From: Parvularculaceae bacterium
GTDB lineage: Bacteria; Pseudomonadota; Alphaproteobacteria; Caulobacterales; Parvularculaceae
DNA: 64,000 nt
NCBI GenBank assembly: GCA_028284065.1
Contig: JANQSJ010000007.1
Location: forward strand, 124,001 to 188,000
Reading direction: 5' to 3'
Shown here: piece after piece, positions 38,140 through 48,651 of the stretch
Layout of the letters: every line of letters begins with the position of its first letter
Position numbering within the stretch: position 1 is the first letter of the stretch
Position numbers and translations under genes: made by a program
The notes under the pieces: model-generated
Databases searched by the model: none
Told to the model about the DNA's origin: nothing
Seen by the model: only the letters and a program-made list of their open reading frames with translations

Positions 38140-39330
38140 ATGGCCGACGGCGGACGCGACGAGACGGGCCTGACGCTCACGACCGTCGAGGATATCTCGG
38201 AGGTCGACGCCGATGCATGGGACAGTCTCGCTGCTGACCGGCCGCGAAATCCCTTTTCGCGGCACGCCTTTCTGAAAGCGCTGGAGGCGTCGGGCTCGGT
38301 TGGCGAGAGATCCGGCTGGATACCCAGACACCTCGTCCTGAAGCGCGGAGAAGAGCTTGTTGGCGCGGCGGCCATGTACGCCAAGCTCCACAGCCAGGGC
38401 GAGTACATTTTCGACCACCATTGGGCGGACGCCTATCAGCGGGCGGGCGGGCGCTACTATCCGAAGCTCTTGATCGCCGCGCCCTTCACGCCGGCGACGG
38501 GCCCGCGCCTTCTCGCCGCAGACGCCCCGGCGCGCCGCGCCCTTGCCGCAGCGGCGGCGGACGCGGCCGCCCAGTTCGGCGTTTCGTCCCTGCACGTCAA
38601 TTTCGTCGATGCGACGGACGACGCCGCACTCGATGCGGCTGGGTATCTCAAGCGCGAGACGGCGCAGTATCATTGGTTTAATCGCGACTATCAGCGCTAT
38701 GATGACTTTCTAGCGGCCCTGTCCTCGCGAAAGCGCAAGACCATCCGCCGGGAGCGACGCGCGGCCGCCGAAAGCGGCATCAGGATCAGGCGTCTGCGCG
38801 GCGCGGAGATCACCGCAGCGCACTGGGAGGCGTTCTGGGTGTTCTACCAGGACACCGGCGCGCGAAAATGGGGCACGCCTTATCTCTCGCGCTCGTTCTT
38901 CTCGATCGCGGCGGAGACGATGGGCGAGGATTTCCTGATGGTGGTCGCCGAACGGGACGATAGCCCCATCGCTGGCGCGCTCAACGTCATCGGCGGCGAC
39001 TGCATTTACGGCCGCTATTGGGGCTGCGTCGAGCATCACCCCTTCCTCCATTTCGAAGTCTGCTATCATCAAGCGATCGAGTTCGCGATCGAACACGGCC
39101 TTTCCCGCGTCGAAGCGGGGGCGCAAGGCGAACACAAGATCGCGCGCGGCTACGAGCCGGTCGCGACCATATCGCGCCATCACTTCGTAGACGACGGTTT
39201 TCGGCGCGCCATAGCCGACTATCTGCAGCGCGAACGTGAGCATAACGCGGCGGAGATCGACATCCTCGAAAACTACACGCCCTTCAGGAAAGGCGACGGC
39301 GGCGCCTCCGGCGGAGACGGCGCGCCGTGA
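38140..39330 (+). CDS. FemAB-like / GNAT-fold protein (DUF482 family)
   Basis: 396 residues from ATG 38140. TVEDISEVDADAWDSLA and NPFSRHAFLKALEASGSVG are typical of the FemAB_like (DUF482) group. SSLHVNFVD, RQYHWFNRDYQRYDDFLA-like text and RKTIRRERRAA form the central core, and GLSRVEAGAQGEHKIARGYEPVATISRHHF the conserved C-terminal signature. Relatives are predicted acyl- or aminoacyl-transferases, possibly acting on cell-envelope precursors, but none is well tested. Its stop overlaps the GTG start of the DUF2007 gene (GTGA), so the two are coupled. Confidence 0.86.
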   Translation: MADGGRDETGLTLTTVEDISEVDADAWDSLAADRPRNPFSRHAFLKALEASGSVGERSGWIPRHLVLKRGEELVGAAAMYAKLHSQGEYIFDHHWADAYQRAGGRYYPKLLIAAPFTPATGPRLLAADAPARRALAAAAADAAAQFGVSSLHVNFVDATDDAALDAAGYLKRETAQYHWFNRDYQRYDDFLAALSSRKRKTIRRERRAAAESGIRIRRLRGAEITAAHWEAFWVFYQDTGARKWGTPYLSRSFFSIAAETMGEDFLMVVAERDDSPIAGALNVIGGDCIYGRYWGCVEHHPFLHFEVCYHQAIEFAIEHGLSRVEAGAQGEHKIARGYEPVATISRHHFVDDGFRRAIADYLQREREHNAAEIDILENYTPFRKGDGGASGGDGAP

Positions 39331-39542
39331 AAGTGATCCTGCGCACCTATGACGTGCAGACCGCGCGCATTATGGTCGGCTATCTCCAGGCGCACGGCAT
39401 TGACGCGCGGCTTCTGGATGCGGAAATGGCGACCATGGCGCCATTCACGACCCGCGGCGTCCGACTCGCCGTCGACGACGCTCAGGCGCAAAAAGCCGCC
39501 GCCCTCTTGCGCGATAAGGGCGTGGAGATTCAAGATGCGTGA
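39327..39542 (+). CDS. DUF2007-like small protein
   Basis: 71 residues, MKVILRTYDVQTARIMVGYL at the N-terminus. It has a ferredoxin-like alternation of strands and helices, as in DUF2007 'putative signal transducing' proteins, which may bind a ligand or a PII-type partner. The GTG start overlaps the upstream stop codon (GTGA). A 29-base gap separates it from the HIT gene, so it belongs to the same unit. Confidence 0.75.
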   Translation: MKVILRTYDVQTARIMVGYLQAHGIDARLLDAEMATMAPFTTRGVRLAVDDAQAQKAAALLRDKGVEIQDA

Positions 39543-39571
39543 AGCGTCGCAAATGAGGGGCCCCGACACCC

Positions 39572-40006
39572 ATGAGCCTGCATGCCGCCTATGATCCCGA
39601 CAACATCTTCGCCAAGATCATTCGCGGCGAGATGCCGTGCGTGAAGGTGTACGAGGACGACGACATTCTCTCTTTCATGGACATCTTTCCGCAGACGGAA
39701 GGGCACTGCCTCGTCATCCCGAAAGCGGCGGGCGCAACGAATCTGCTCGACGCGCCGGCGGAGATGCTGGGGACGGTCATTGCAGGAACCCAGCGGATCG
39801 CGCGCGCCGTCGCCGCCTCCCTGAAGCCTGATGGCGTGCGCATTGCGCAGTTCAATGGAGCCCCGGCGGGCCAGACCGTCTATCATCTGCATTTCCACAT
39901 TCTGCCGGTGTATGAGGGGCGCGCGGTGGCCGCCCACGAAAACGCCGGACCGGCGGCGACGGGCGAGCTAAAAGCGCTCGCAGAGAAGATCCGCGCGGCG
40001 CTTTGA
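39572..40006 (+). CDS. HIT family nucleotide hydrolase
   Basis: 144 residues. The histidine triad is in TVYHLHFHILPVYEG (His-x-His-x-His), and the N-terminal FAKIIRGEMPCVKVYEDDDI is the common HIT start. Family members cleave nucleotide phosphoramidates or dinucleoside polyphosphates, and the substrate here is not known. The nearest purine run to ATG 39572 is GAGGGG at 12 bases. Its stop overlaps a TTG upstream of the next gene. Confidence 0.92.
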   Translation: MSLHAAYDPDNIFAKIIRGEMPCVKVYEDDDILSFMDIFPQTEGHCLVIPKAAGATNLLDAPAEMLGTVIAGTQRIARAVAASLKPDGVRIAQFNGAPAGQTVYHLHFHILPVYEGRAVAAHENAGPAATGELKALAEKIRAAL

Positions 40007-40035
40007 GAGCCTTCGCGCCTGACATGGAGCGTCCG

Positions 40036-41289
40036 ATGACGAGACGTTTTGCAACGATACCGACGACCGCAATCTCATTCCTGATTGTCGCGCAGGGTCC
40101 GCTTTTCGCCAAAACGCAGCCGCAGGGGAGCGCGTGCGAGGTTGCGCCGCAAGCGATCGAACAGGCGATTGAGCGCGCGCGCGATCTCATCTCTATCCAG
40201 ACCGCCGCGATCGACGACAAGATCGGCGCCGAAGGCCGTTATGGCTTCAGCGTCGCGGTCAGCGTCTGCGGGCGGCAGGCGTGGGCCGAAGGTTTCGGCT
40301 ATGCGGATCTCGAAAACCGCGTGGAGGTGACGCCGGAAACGAAATTCCGCATAGGCAGCGTGTCAAAAACCCTCACGGCGACCGCCCTCGGCATGCTCGT
40401 TGACGAAGGCAAACTGGATCTCGACGCGCCGGTTCAGACCTATGTCCCGGACTTCCCGGAAAAGCCCTGGCCGGTCACCAGCCGCCAACTGGCCGGACAT
40501 CTCGCCGGCGTGCGCCACTACAAAGACGACGAGTTTCTGTCGGCCGCCCGGTACGAAACCGTCAGCGAGGCGCTAAATGTCTTCAAGGACGATCCGCTCG
40601 TACATGAACCAGGAACGGCGTATCTCTATTCCAGCTATGGCTGGAACCTGTTGAGCGCGGTCGTCGAGAGCGCATCGGGCGAGCCGTTCCTTGATTTCAT
40701 GGAGGAACGGGTCTTCGCGCCCGCCGGCATGGAAGCCACTGTCGCCGACTGGCCGCAAAAGATCATCCCGATGCGGACGCGTTTCTATCATTACTCTGAC
40801 GAAAATGGCGTTATCGAAAATGCGCCTTATGTCGACAACAGCGTCAAATGGGCCGGCGGCGGATTTCTGTCGACGCCTGGCGATCTATTGTTGTTCGCAA
40901 AGGCGATGGCTGGCTACGACATCCTCTCGACGGACACGTTTCAGGCGATGACGACGAGCCAGCAGATCACGAACGGCGACCAGACAGATTATGGCGTTGG
41001 CTGGGTGACAAGCATGACCGACACCCAGCTTGAGCGTGCGGCGACATACTTCGACGAAGCGACCGTCGACGCCGCGCGCGATACCCTTGGCGATACGCGG
41101 GCGCTCGGACATACCGGCGGCTCCGTTGGGGGGCTGACGGTATTCGCCATGTTCCCCGACGCGTCCGGCGACATCGCTATCGCTGCGGTGTCGAACAATT
41201 CGGGGTTCCGGCCGGACTTCGCGTTTCCTGTCGCTGCGGCGTTCATAGACGCCGCCAAAACAGCTACGTCGACCGCATCCAAAGAGTAG
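40036..41289 (+). CDS. Serine hydrolase of the beta-lactamase fold (LACTB-like), exported
   Basis: 417 residues from ATG 40036, preceded by GGAG at seven bases. A signal peptide (TTAISFLIVAQGPLFAKTQ) exports it. The active-site SxxK is in GSVSKTLTATALG, the YxN motif is YGWN, and the third motif HTGG is in LGHTGGSVGG. It resembles class C beta-lactamase-related peptidases and esterases (LACTB group), not a classical antibiotic-resistance beta-lactamase. It lies just after the HIT gene in a compact run and converges with clpA. A 19-base inverted repeat lies between them. Confidence 0.86.
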   Translation: MTRRFATIPTTAISFLIVAQGPLFAKTQPQGSACEVAPQAIEQAIERARDLISIQTAAIDDKIGAEGRYGFSVAVSVCGRQAWAEGFGYADLENRVEVTPETKFRIGSVSKTLTATALGMLVDEGKLDLDAPVQTYVPDFPEKPWPVTSRQLAGHLAGVRHYKDDEFLSAARYETVSEALNVFKDDPLVHEPGTAYLYSSYGWNLLSAVVESASGEPFLDFMEERVFAPAGMEATVADWPQKIIPMRTRFYHYSDENGVIENAPYVDNSVKWAGGGFLSTPGDLLLFAKAMAGYDILSTDTFQAMTTSQQITNGDQTDYGVGWVTSMTDTQLERAATYFDEATVDAARDTLGDTRALGHTGGSVGGLTVFAMFPDASGDIAIAAVSNNSGFRPDFAFPVAAAFIDAAKTATSTASKE

Positions 41290-41396
41290 CTGTCTTGGGC
41301 AATGCGCGCAGAACGCCCGCGGCAGCCAGAACCAATCGCGTTCGAAGCGATTCAAGCGATTTATTTTGACTTACCGAGTTCGCGGATTGCGCCGCT

Positions 41397-41415
41397 GTTG
41401 ACGGAAGCCGTCAAC
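41397..41415. terminator. Perfect inverted repeat between convergent genes
   Basis: GTTGACGG-AAG-CCGTCAAC (eight-base arms) lies in the spacer between the serine hydrolase and clpA, whose stops face each other. A bidirectional terminator or an operator-like site is possible. There is no T-run, so factor-independent termination is uncertain. Confidence 0.35.
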
Positions 41416-41442
41416 GGCGATCTGCTTTCGCTGCGGCCGGCT

Positions 41443-43785
<2,343 letters not shown>

Positions 43786-44109
43786 CTACTCCCTTTCCAT
43801 TGTGCATTGCAGGGGATGCTGGTTGCGGCGCGATATCTCCATCACCTGCGCAACCTTCGTTTCAGCGACTTCGTAAGTGTACACACCACATACGCCGACG
43901 CCATTCTGGTGGACGTGCAGCATAATCCGCACCGCGTCCTCCGCATCCTTGTTGAAAACGGCCTGCAGAAGCCAGACCACGAACTCCTGCGGCGTGTAGT
44001 CGTCGTTCAGCAGAAGCACCTTGTAGAGCGACGGTCGCTTGGTCTTGGGCGCCGTCTTTGAGACGACGCCTACGCCGGTGCCAGTGTCATTGTCTTCTTC
44101 AGACGCCAT
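43786..44109 (-). CDS. clpS: ClpAP adaptor ClpS
   Basis: 107 residues. [25 protein letters not shown] and the [20 protein letters not shown] segment are the core of ClpS, whose acidic pocket (the Asn-Asp-Asp of LNDDY) reads N-degron residues and hands substrates to ClpA. It is encoded immediately upstream of clpA with no gap. A candidate promoter lies at 44287-44314. Confidence 0.97.
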   Translation of the reverse strand: MASEEDNDTGTGVGVVSKTAPKTKRPSLYKVLLLNDDYTPQEFVVWLLQAVFNKDAEDAVRIMLHVHQNGVGVCGVYTYEVAETKVAQVMEISRRNQHPLQCTMERE

Positions 44110-44286
44110 TTCGTTTCGCTTGATGCTGTTCAGGTCGATGTCGGTCAGGCGGATGTCGCCTCAACTCCGCTCCCAATTCTACCTCGAGCCGCACGCGCTG
44201 TCGTCCGGAAGGTGGCGCGGCGCGACAAAAATCGCCGCTGCGCTCGCGCTCATCCAATCCTTCTTCGCAGGCGCAGCGGGCTGTCT

Positions 44287-44314
44287 CAAATAAGAACCCA
44301 AGACGCGTTGACAA
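44287..44314 (-). promoter_or_regulatory. clpS: Candidate promoter of clpS-clpA
   Basis: On the minus strand TTGTCA (44314-44309) is followed at 16 bases by TATTTG (44292-44287). The resulting leader would be about 170 bases. Confidence 0.4.
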
Positions 44315-44522
44315 CCCGCAAACGCGCTCAGTCTAACCTCGTCCCGCGACTAGATTGCGTGCGGCCCGCCGCCGCGCAAAGAAACGATGCGGTTCGAGCC
44401 ACAGCGCCTTGGAGCAGGCTCCCGGACGACCCATTGGCCAGCAAGAACCAAGTCATCATAGCGTCCGTCGCGTGAGGGTCGCGGCGTTCCACAAACATTA
44501 ACCCGATACGCGCGGCCAAACG

Positions 44523-44550
44523 AAAAAGGCCGGGCGAAACGCGCCCGGCC
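44523..44550 (-). terminator. Rho-independent terminator of the phasin gene
   Basis: On the minus strand a nine-base perfect stem, GGCCGGGCG with CGCCCGGCC and loop CGTTT, is followed by five Ts. It lies 39 bases past the phasin stop. Stem strength and T-run make this the clearest terminator in the window. Confidence 0.9.
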
Positions 44551-44588
44551 CCAGCAACTCATACGCTACTAAACGTCTCACCGCGCCC

Positions 44589-45032
44589 TTACGGACGGTA
44601 GGTCTGCACCATCTCGACGAAATCGCCGTAGCGCTTCGACAATGGATCGGTCGCTTCGCGCGCAACCGCTGACCAGTGATCGGCAAGCTTGGTCGCGAAG
44701 CTCATCTGCCGCTCGATCGCCGCGCGGCCGAATTCGGACTGAATTTCGATCGCTTCCTGAACGCTCGACGCCGTGGACGCGGCCTTGGCCGCCGCAGCGC
44801 CCTCGTCATAGGTTTCCTTAACGAACGCCGATTGCTCGCTGGCCGCCTTCTCGACGCCGCGCGCGCAGACATTGGCGCTTTCCATCAGCGCGTCCATCGT
44901 GTCCTTCTGAAAGTCCGCGAACGAACGCAGGCTGTCGCTGGCGCGTTCATAGCCTTCCTTGAAGGCCTCCGGGCTCATCATGCCGCCAAGATCGAAGACT
45001 TCAGCGGATTTCGCATTCTTTGCCGTGGTCAT
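44589..45032 (-). CDS. Phasin family protein
   Basis: 147 residues from ATG 45032, which follows the ideal site AGGAGGA. The frame is open far upstream, but that stretch is basic and not phasin-like. FADFQKDTMDALMESANVCARGVEKAASEQ and SSVQEAIEIQSEFGRAAIERQMSFATKLADHW show the long amphipathic helices of Phasin_2 proteins that coat polyhydroxyalkanoate granules. It has its own promoter with an operator-like palindrome and a strong terminator, so it is a monocistronic, strongly expressed gene. No PHA synthase lies in the window. Confidence 0.9.
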   Translation of the reverse strand: MTTAKNAKSAEVFDLGGMMSPEAFKEGYERASDSLRSFADFQKDTMDALMESANVCARGVEKAASEQSAFVKETYDEGAAAAKAASTASSVQEAIEIQSEFGRAAIERQMSFATKLADHWSAVAREATDPLSKRYGDFVEMVQTYRP

Positions 45033-45195
45033 TTCTATGGTCCTCCTCTTAGCCCTCGTCTTCAACTTGGCGCGCTGAGGGCCGCGCGCTATGTCAGTCA
45101 TCAACCCCGATGGCCGTCGGAAAGACGTCGATTCGCCGCGCCGCACACATCTTACGAAGCCTCGCGTAAAGTCGGCCGCGGCTCTCCGGCCACCT

Positions 45196-45236
45196 TGTTG
45201 TGCAATGCAACATAAGCCCGTTGCCGATTCTGTCAA
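45196..45236 (-). promoter_or_regulatory. Phasin promoter with overlapping palindromic operator
   Basis: Consensus -35 TTGACA (45236-45231), a 16-base spacer and -10 TATGTT (45214-45209) on the minus strand. The -10 overlaps the inverted repeat TGTTG-N7-CAACA (45196-45212). PhaR repressors are known to bind phasin promoters near -10, and this palindrome is well placed for one. Confidence 0.6.
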
Positions 45237-45343
45237 GGAAATTTTTTGCGTCGCAGCAAAACCGCCAAATGCGGGCGCGGGGCCCGGCGAAGAAACCCGA
45301 TAGGGCGAGCGCTGCGTACCAATTTGAAAGTCGATAGCCGAGA

Positions 45344-45358
45344 TTAACGAAGCGTTTA
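45344..45358 (+). promoter_or_regulatory. CtrA-like box upstream of the D,D-carboxypeptidase
   Basis: TTAA-CGAAGCG-TTTA has one mismatch from TTAA-N7-TTAA. It lies 229 bases from the start at 45587 and could also serve the phasin gene. This is suggestive only. Confidence 0.25.
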
Positions 45359-45586
45359 CGGCGAGGCCCGCATTCTTCCTTTGTCGCCAACGGGCGGCAT
45401 ACCGTTTGCTTGACCTCAGACAGTTTCGGCCAAATTCGGCGCGCCGCATTAATCCAATCCTCGCGCCAAGAGGATAGGAGTCGGGCTTCGAAATGAGTTG
45501 CGGCCATCGCGAAGGCGAGCGACCTTAGGGAGAGGCGCGCGCGGGACCCCGGGCCCGGAGCGCGACAACCGGCGAGGAAGTTGGAT

Positions 45587-47029
45587 ATGGTGAGTCGCGT
45601 CGCGTCCTTGCTCGCGCTGGTTTTAAGCCTTCTGGCGGCGTCCGCTTCGCCAGCGGCGGCGAATTCGAAATACGCCGCCATCGTTGTCCACGCCGATTCC
45701 GGCGACGTGCTGTTCAGCCGCTACGCCGACAAGCAGCTCTACCCTGCCTCCCTCACAAAGATGATGACGCTTTATCTCCTTTTTGAGGAGATCGAAGCCG
45801 GTCGCCTGTCCCTCGATTCGAAGTTGAAAGTATCCTCCCGAGCCGCCGGACAGCCGCCGTCGAAGCTTGGCGTCAAAGCGGGAACGACGATTGACGTCGA
45901 AACCGCCATCAAGGCGCTCGTGGTCAAGTCGGCCAATGACGTCGCCGTCGTCGTCGCCGAGGCGATTTCGGGCTCGGAATGGCAGTTCGCCAGGAAGATG
46001 ACCGCAAAGGCGCGCTCCATGGGCATGCGGCGCACGTCATTCCGCAACGCCTCCGGCCTGCCGAACAGGCGCCAGCTGACCACCGCGCGCGACCTGACGA
46101 TATTGTCCCGCCGAGTGGTTCAGGACTTCCCCGAGCTTTATCCGCTATTCGCCAGCAAGACGTTTACCTGGAACAATCGCACTTACCGCACCCATAACCG
46201 GCTCGTGAAAGACTATCCGGGCGCAGACGGCCTCAAGACCGGATACACGCGCCGCTCCGGGTTCAATCTCGCGACGACAGCCGTGCGCGATGGCGAGCGC
46301 CTTATCGGGGTTGTGCTTGGCGGACGGTCGGGCCGCACGCGCGATGCGCATATGCGTAAGATCCTCACCGCCTCCTTCTCGCGCTTGAAGGAAAAGCCGA
46401 CGCTTGTCGCCGCCCTGCATCGGGACACGCCGACGCCGGCGCTGAAGCCTGGAACGCAGGCGCCGGCCGCGCTGCTCGCCGCGGCGATCCCGGCGCCGAC
46501 CCTTGCGGACAAGGCGGCCCTAGCCGGTCGCATCGAAACCGCCGCCGCGGCGTTCGGCGCCGCTGACGGCGAGGATGTCGCCGGCGCGTTCGTGAGCGAC
46601 GATGCGATTTCGGCGCTGATCGCCGCAGCCGATGTTGTCGACCCGATGGCGCTCAGCCCGGACGAGGCCGAGGCCGTGATCGACGATCTCAACGAGTTCG
46701 AGCAGTTCCGCCTCGCCGCCGCCGACTTTAATGAGGCGCTGGGACAGGGCGACCGCGACGCCTCCGCGCTCGACAAATGGGACGTGCAGATCGGCGCCTT
46801 CCGCAGCAAGCAGCTTGCCCAGAGCGAACTGGAAGCGACGGCGACGGAAATGGAAATGGTCGCAACCGCCCGCATGGTGACGCCGATGGCGGGGCCCGGG
46901 GGCGACACCTATTACCGAGCGCGTTTCGTCGCGCTGCCGGAAACGGACGCCCGGGCCGCGTGCGAACGCATGAAGGCCGCCAAGCGGGCGTGCATCGTCG
47001 TCAACGACCATGACGTGGACGCTCAGTAA
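45587..47029 (+). CDS. D-alanyl-D-alanine carboxypeptidase with SPOR domain
   Basis: 480 residues from ATG 45587, GAGGAAG upstream. A signal peptide precedes the PBP5/6-like core with Ser55-x-x-Lys58 (ASLTKMM), SAND near 113 and Lys217-Thr-Gly (LKTGYTRRSG). The Ala-rich middle leads to a C-terminal SPOR domain (KWDVQIGAFRSKQLAQSELEAT, then RARFVALPETDARAAC), which in other proteins binds denuded glycan at septa. It trims pentapeptides in the periplasm, probably at the division site. It lies 42 bases upstream of the exosortase gene and may be co-transcribed. Confidence 0.95.
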   Translation: MVSRVASLLALVLSLLAASASPAAANSKYAAIVVHADSGDVLFSRYADKQLYPASLTKMMTLYLLFEEIEAGRLSLDSKLKVSSRAAGQPPSKLGVKAGTTIDVETAIKALVVKSANDVAVVVAEAISGSEWQFARKMTAKARSMGMRRTSFRNASGLPNRRQLTTARDLTILSRRVVQDFPELYPLFASKTFTWNNRTYRTHNRLVKDYPGADGLKTGYTRRSGFNLATTAVRDGERLIGVVLGGRSGRTRDAHMRKILTASFSRLKEKPTLVAALHRDTPTPALKPGTQAPAALLAAAIPAPTLADKAALAGRIETAAAAFGAADGEDVAGAFVSDDAISALIAAADVVDPMALSPDEAEAVIDDLNEFEQFRLAAADFNEALGQGDRDASALDKWDVQIGAFRSKQLAQSELEATATEMEMVATARMVTPMAGPGGDTYYRARFVALPETDARAACERMKAAKRACIVVNDHDVDAQ

Positions 47030-47071
47030 ACAACGCCGGCGACGCATCTACCCCGTCGCAAGAGGGCGAAC

Positions 47072-48646
47072 GTGACCGACGCCCATCCCCAGCCGGCGCC
47101 GCCGTCCGCAGTTGCGGACCTTGCAAAGGTCGTTCAGGCCCGCCCTATTCCCGCGGCCGCGCTCTACGCCTTTTTCGTCGCCCTCGCATCAGTAGCCTTC
47201 GCCGACACGCTCACCACGATGTCGCGCGCGTGGTTTATGTCTTCCGCCCACTTGCACGGCGCGTTCGCTGCGCCGACCGCAGCGGCGCTGATTTACGCAC
47301 GGCGCGCCGAATGGGCCGGCGATGGCGATGGCGGGACGCGCGCGCCAGGCGTCATGCTGCTCGCCGCCGCGCTCGCCGCAATGCTGATCGGACGCGCCGC
47401 GGGGATCGACGCGCTGCGCCAGTTCGCTTTCGTCGGCGTGCTGATCGCCGGCTTTATCGCGGCCTTTGGCGCGGCGCGCGCGATTCGGTACGCCGCGCCG
47501 CTCGGCTTTCTTTTCTTCATGCCGCCGCTTGGCGACGGGGTGGCCGCTCCCATGCAGCGCCTCACCGCCGATGCGGTGGCGCTCCTCCTGCCGATTTCGG
47601 GTATTGACGTCGACCAGAACGGCGTCCTCCTGACCGCCGGCGGCCGCGCCTTTGCGGTGACAGAAGCGTGTTCCGGCGTCCGCATGCTGACGGCCATGAT
47701 GATGCTGGCGTTCCTGCTCGCCTATATGGCGCTTGACGACGCGCGTCGGCGCATCGCCGTCCTCGCCGCCGGCCTCGCGCTGGCGCTTGCTGCGAATTGG
47801 CTTCGGGTCTTCCTCGTAATCGCAATCACCGTCCGGACCGATGACCGGTTCGGACTCGCCCATGACCACTTCCTGGTGGGCGGCGGGGCCTTCGCCGTCG
47901 CGGCGGCCATGCTCGTGATGCTGACCTTTCGGCTGAAAGCCGGCGACCCGCCTCGATCGTCCGCGGTCCCTGCCTCACAGGCCCCCCACGCCCCTGAACG
48001 CCCGCCCGCCCTCATCGCCGCAGGCCTCGCCATGGTCCTCGCCGCAGGGGCCTATGACAGTCTGATCGTCGCGCGGGCGCCCATCGCTGGCGTCGCAAAT
48101 GCGCCCGCGCCGCTCAGCCTTGACGCGATCGGATGGCGCGCGGCGCCTGCGCCGGCGGCCGCCTGGCGCCCAAGCCTCGACCATGCGGATGCAATGGCGG
48201 AGCATCTCCATACGGATGCTTCGGGACGACAGGTGCGCGTATGGCATGGCGTTTTCACCCATGACCGTCCGGATGCCGAAATCGCCGGGTATGACACCGC
48301 GCACACGATGGACCTGAACGCCGGCGGCGTCTCGACGCGCCGGGTCGAGTCGCGCGCCTTCGGCGCAAACCTGAAGCTTCGCGTCATGACGACGACGGAC
48401 GGTTCGGGCTGCTTCGCGGCAACCCGCCTCTACCGTCTCGGCGACCGAGTCTATGCCGACGCCGGCGCGTTTCGCTTCAATCTCGCGGCGGAGCGGCTTC
48501 GCGGAAAATCGCCGGACGGCGGGGTTATCATTATCTACGCCGACGGCGCCGACGCAGCCGCCGCCGAGCTCGCCCTTACCGACTTCCTCAACGCCGCCGA
48601 ACCGTTGTCGCGCTGGCGCGCGCGAGCGACCGCCGGCGGAGCGTAG
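47072..48646 (+). CDS. xrtA: Exosortase A fused to an EpsI (DUF3485) domain
   Basis: 524 residues from GTG 47072 after AGAGGG. The first part is a multi-helix membrane protease-transpeptidase, with Cys200 (TEACSGVRMLTAM), Arg245 (NWLRVFLV) and His264/266 (LAHDHFLVGG) as the catalytic triad of exosortases, which process PEP-CTERM proteins and anchor them during exopolysaccharide export. From about residue 320 the protein carries a periplasmic EpsI-type domain with RVWHGVFTH and GSGCFAATRLYRLGDRVY. The EpsI domain is usually separate or fused in XrtA-type systems. No PEP-CTERM substrate is in the window. Confidence 0.93.
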   Translation: MTDAHPQPAPPSAVADLAKVVQARPIPAAALYAFFVALASVAFADTLTTMSRAWFMSSAHLHGAFAAPTAAALIYARRAEWAGDGDGGTRAPGVMLLAAALAAMLIGRAAGIDALRQFAFVGVLIAGFIAAFGAARAIRYAAPLGFLFFMPPLGDGVAAPMQRLTADAVALLLPISGIDVDQNGVLLTAGGRAFAVTEACSGVRMLTAMMMLAFLLAYMALDDARRRIAVLAAGLALALAANWLRVFLVIAITVRTDDRFGLAHDHFLVGGGAFAVAAAMLVMLTFRLKAGDPPRSSAVPASQAPHAPERPPALIAAGLAMVLAAGAYDSLIVARAPIAGVANAPAPLSLDAIGWRAAPAPAAAWRPSLDHADAMAEHLHTDASGRQVRVWHGVFTHDRPDAEIAGYDTAHTMDLNAGGVSTRRVESRAFGANLKLRVMTTTDGSGCFAATRLYRLGDRVYADAGAFRFNLAAERLRGKSPDGGVIIIYADGADAAAAELALTDFLNAAEPLSRWRARATAGGA

Positions 48647-48651
48647 GCTCG

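Larger units (their letters stand above)
44110..44588. other. Intergenic region between clpS and the phasin terminator
   Basis: The 479 bases between clpS and the phasin gene (both on the minus strand) hold a clpS promoter candidate (44287-44314) and the phasin terminator (44523-44550). No further ORF, tRNA or repeat convincing to me is present. Confidence 0.6.
45033..45586. other. Intergenic control region of the divergent phasin and D,D-carboxypeptidase genes
   Basis: The 554 bases contain the phasin promoter and palindrome (45196-45236) and a CtrA-like box at 45344-45358. I see no credible gene. A promoter for the carboxypeptidase may lie near 45412-45440, where TTGACC occurs, but its -10 is unclear. 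Confidence 0.55.

Noticed and set aside
40036..41289. Serine hydrolase as an acquired beta-lactamase
   Set aside because: Motifs SxxK, YxN and HTG fit the LACTB/class C-like peptidase group and its setting is chromosomal. No evidence of antibiotic hydrolysis.
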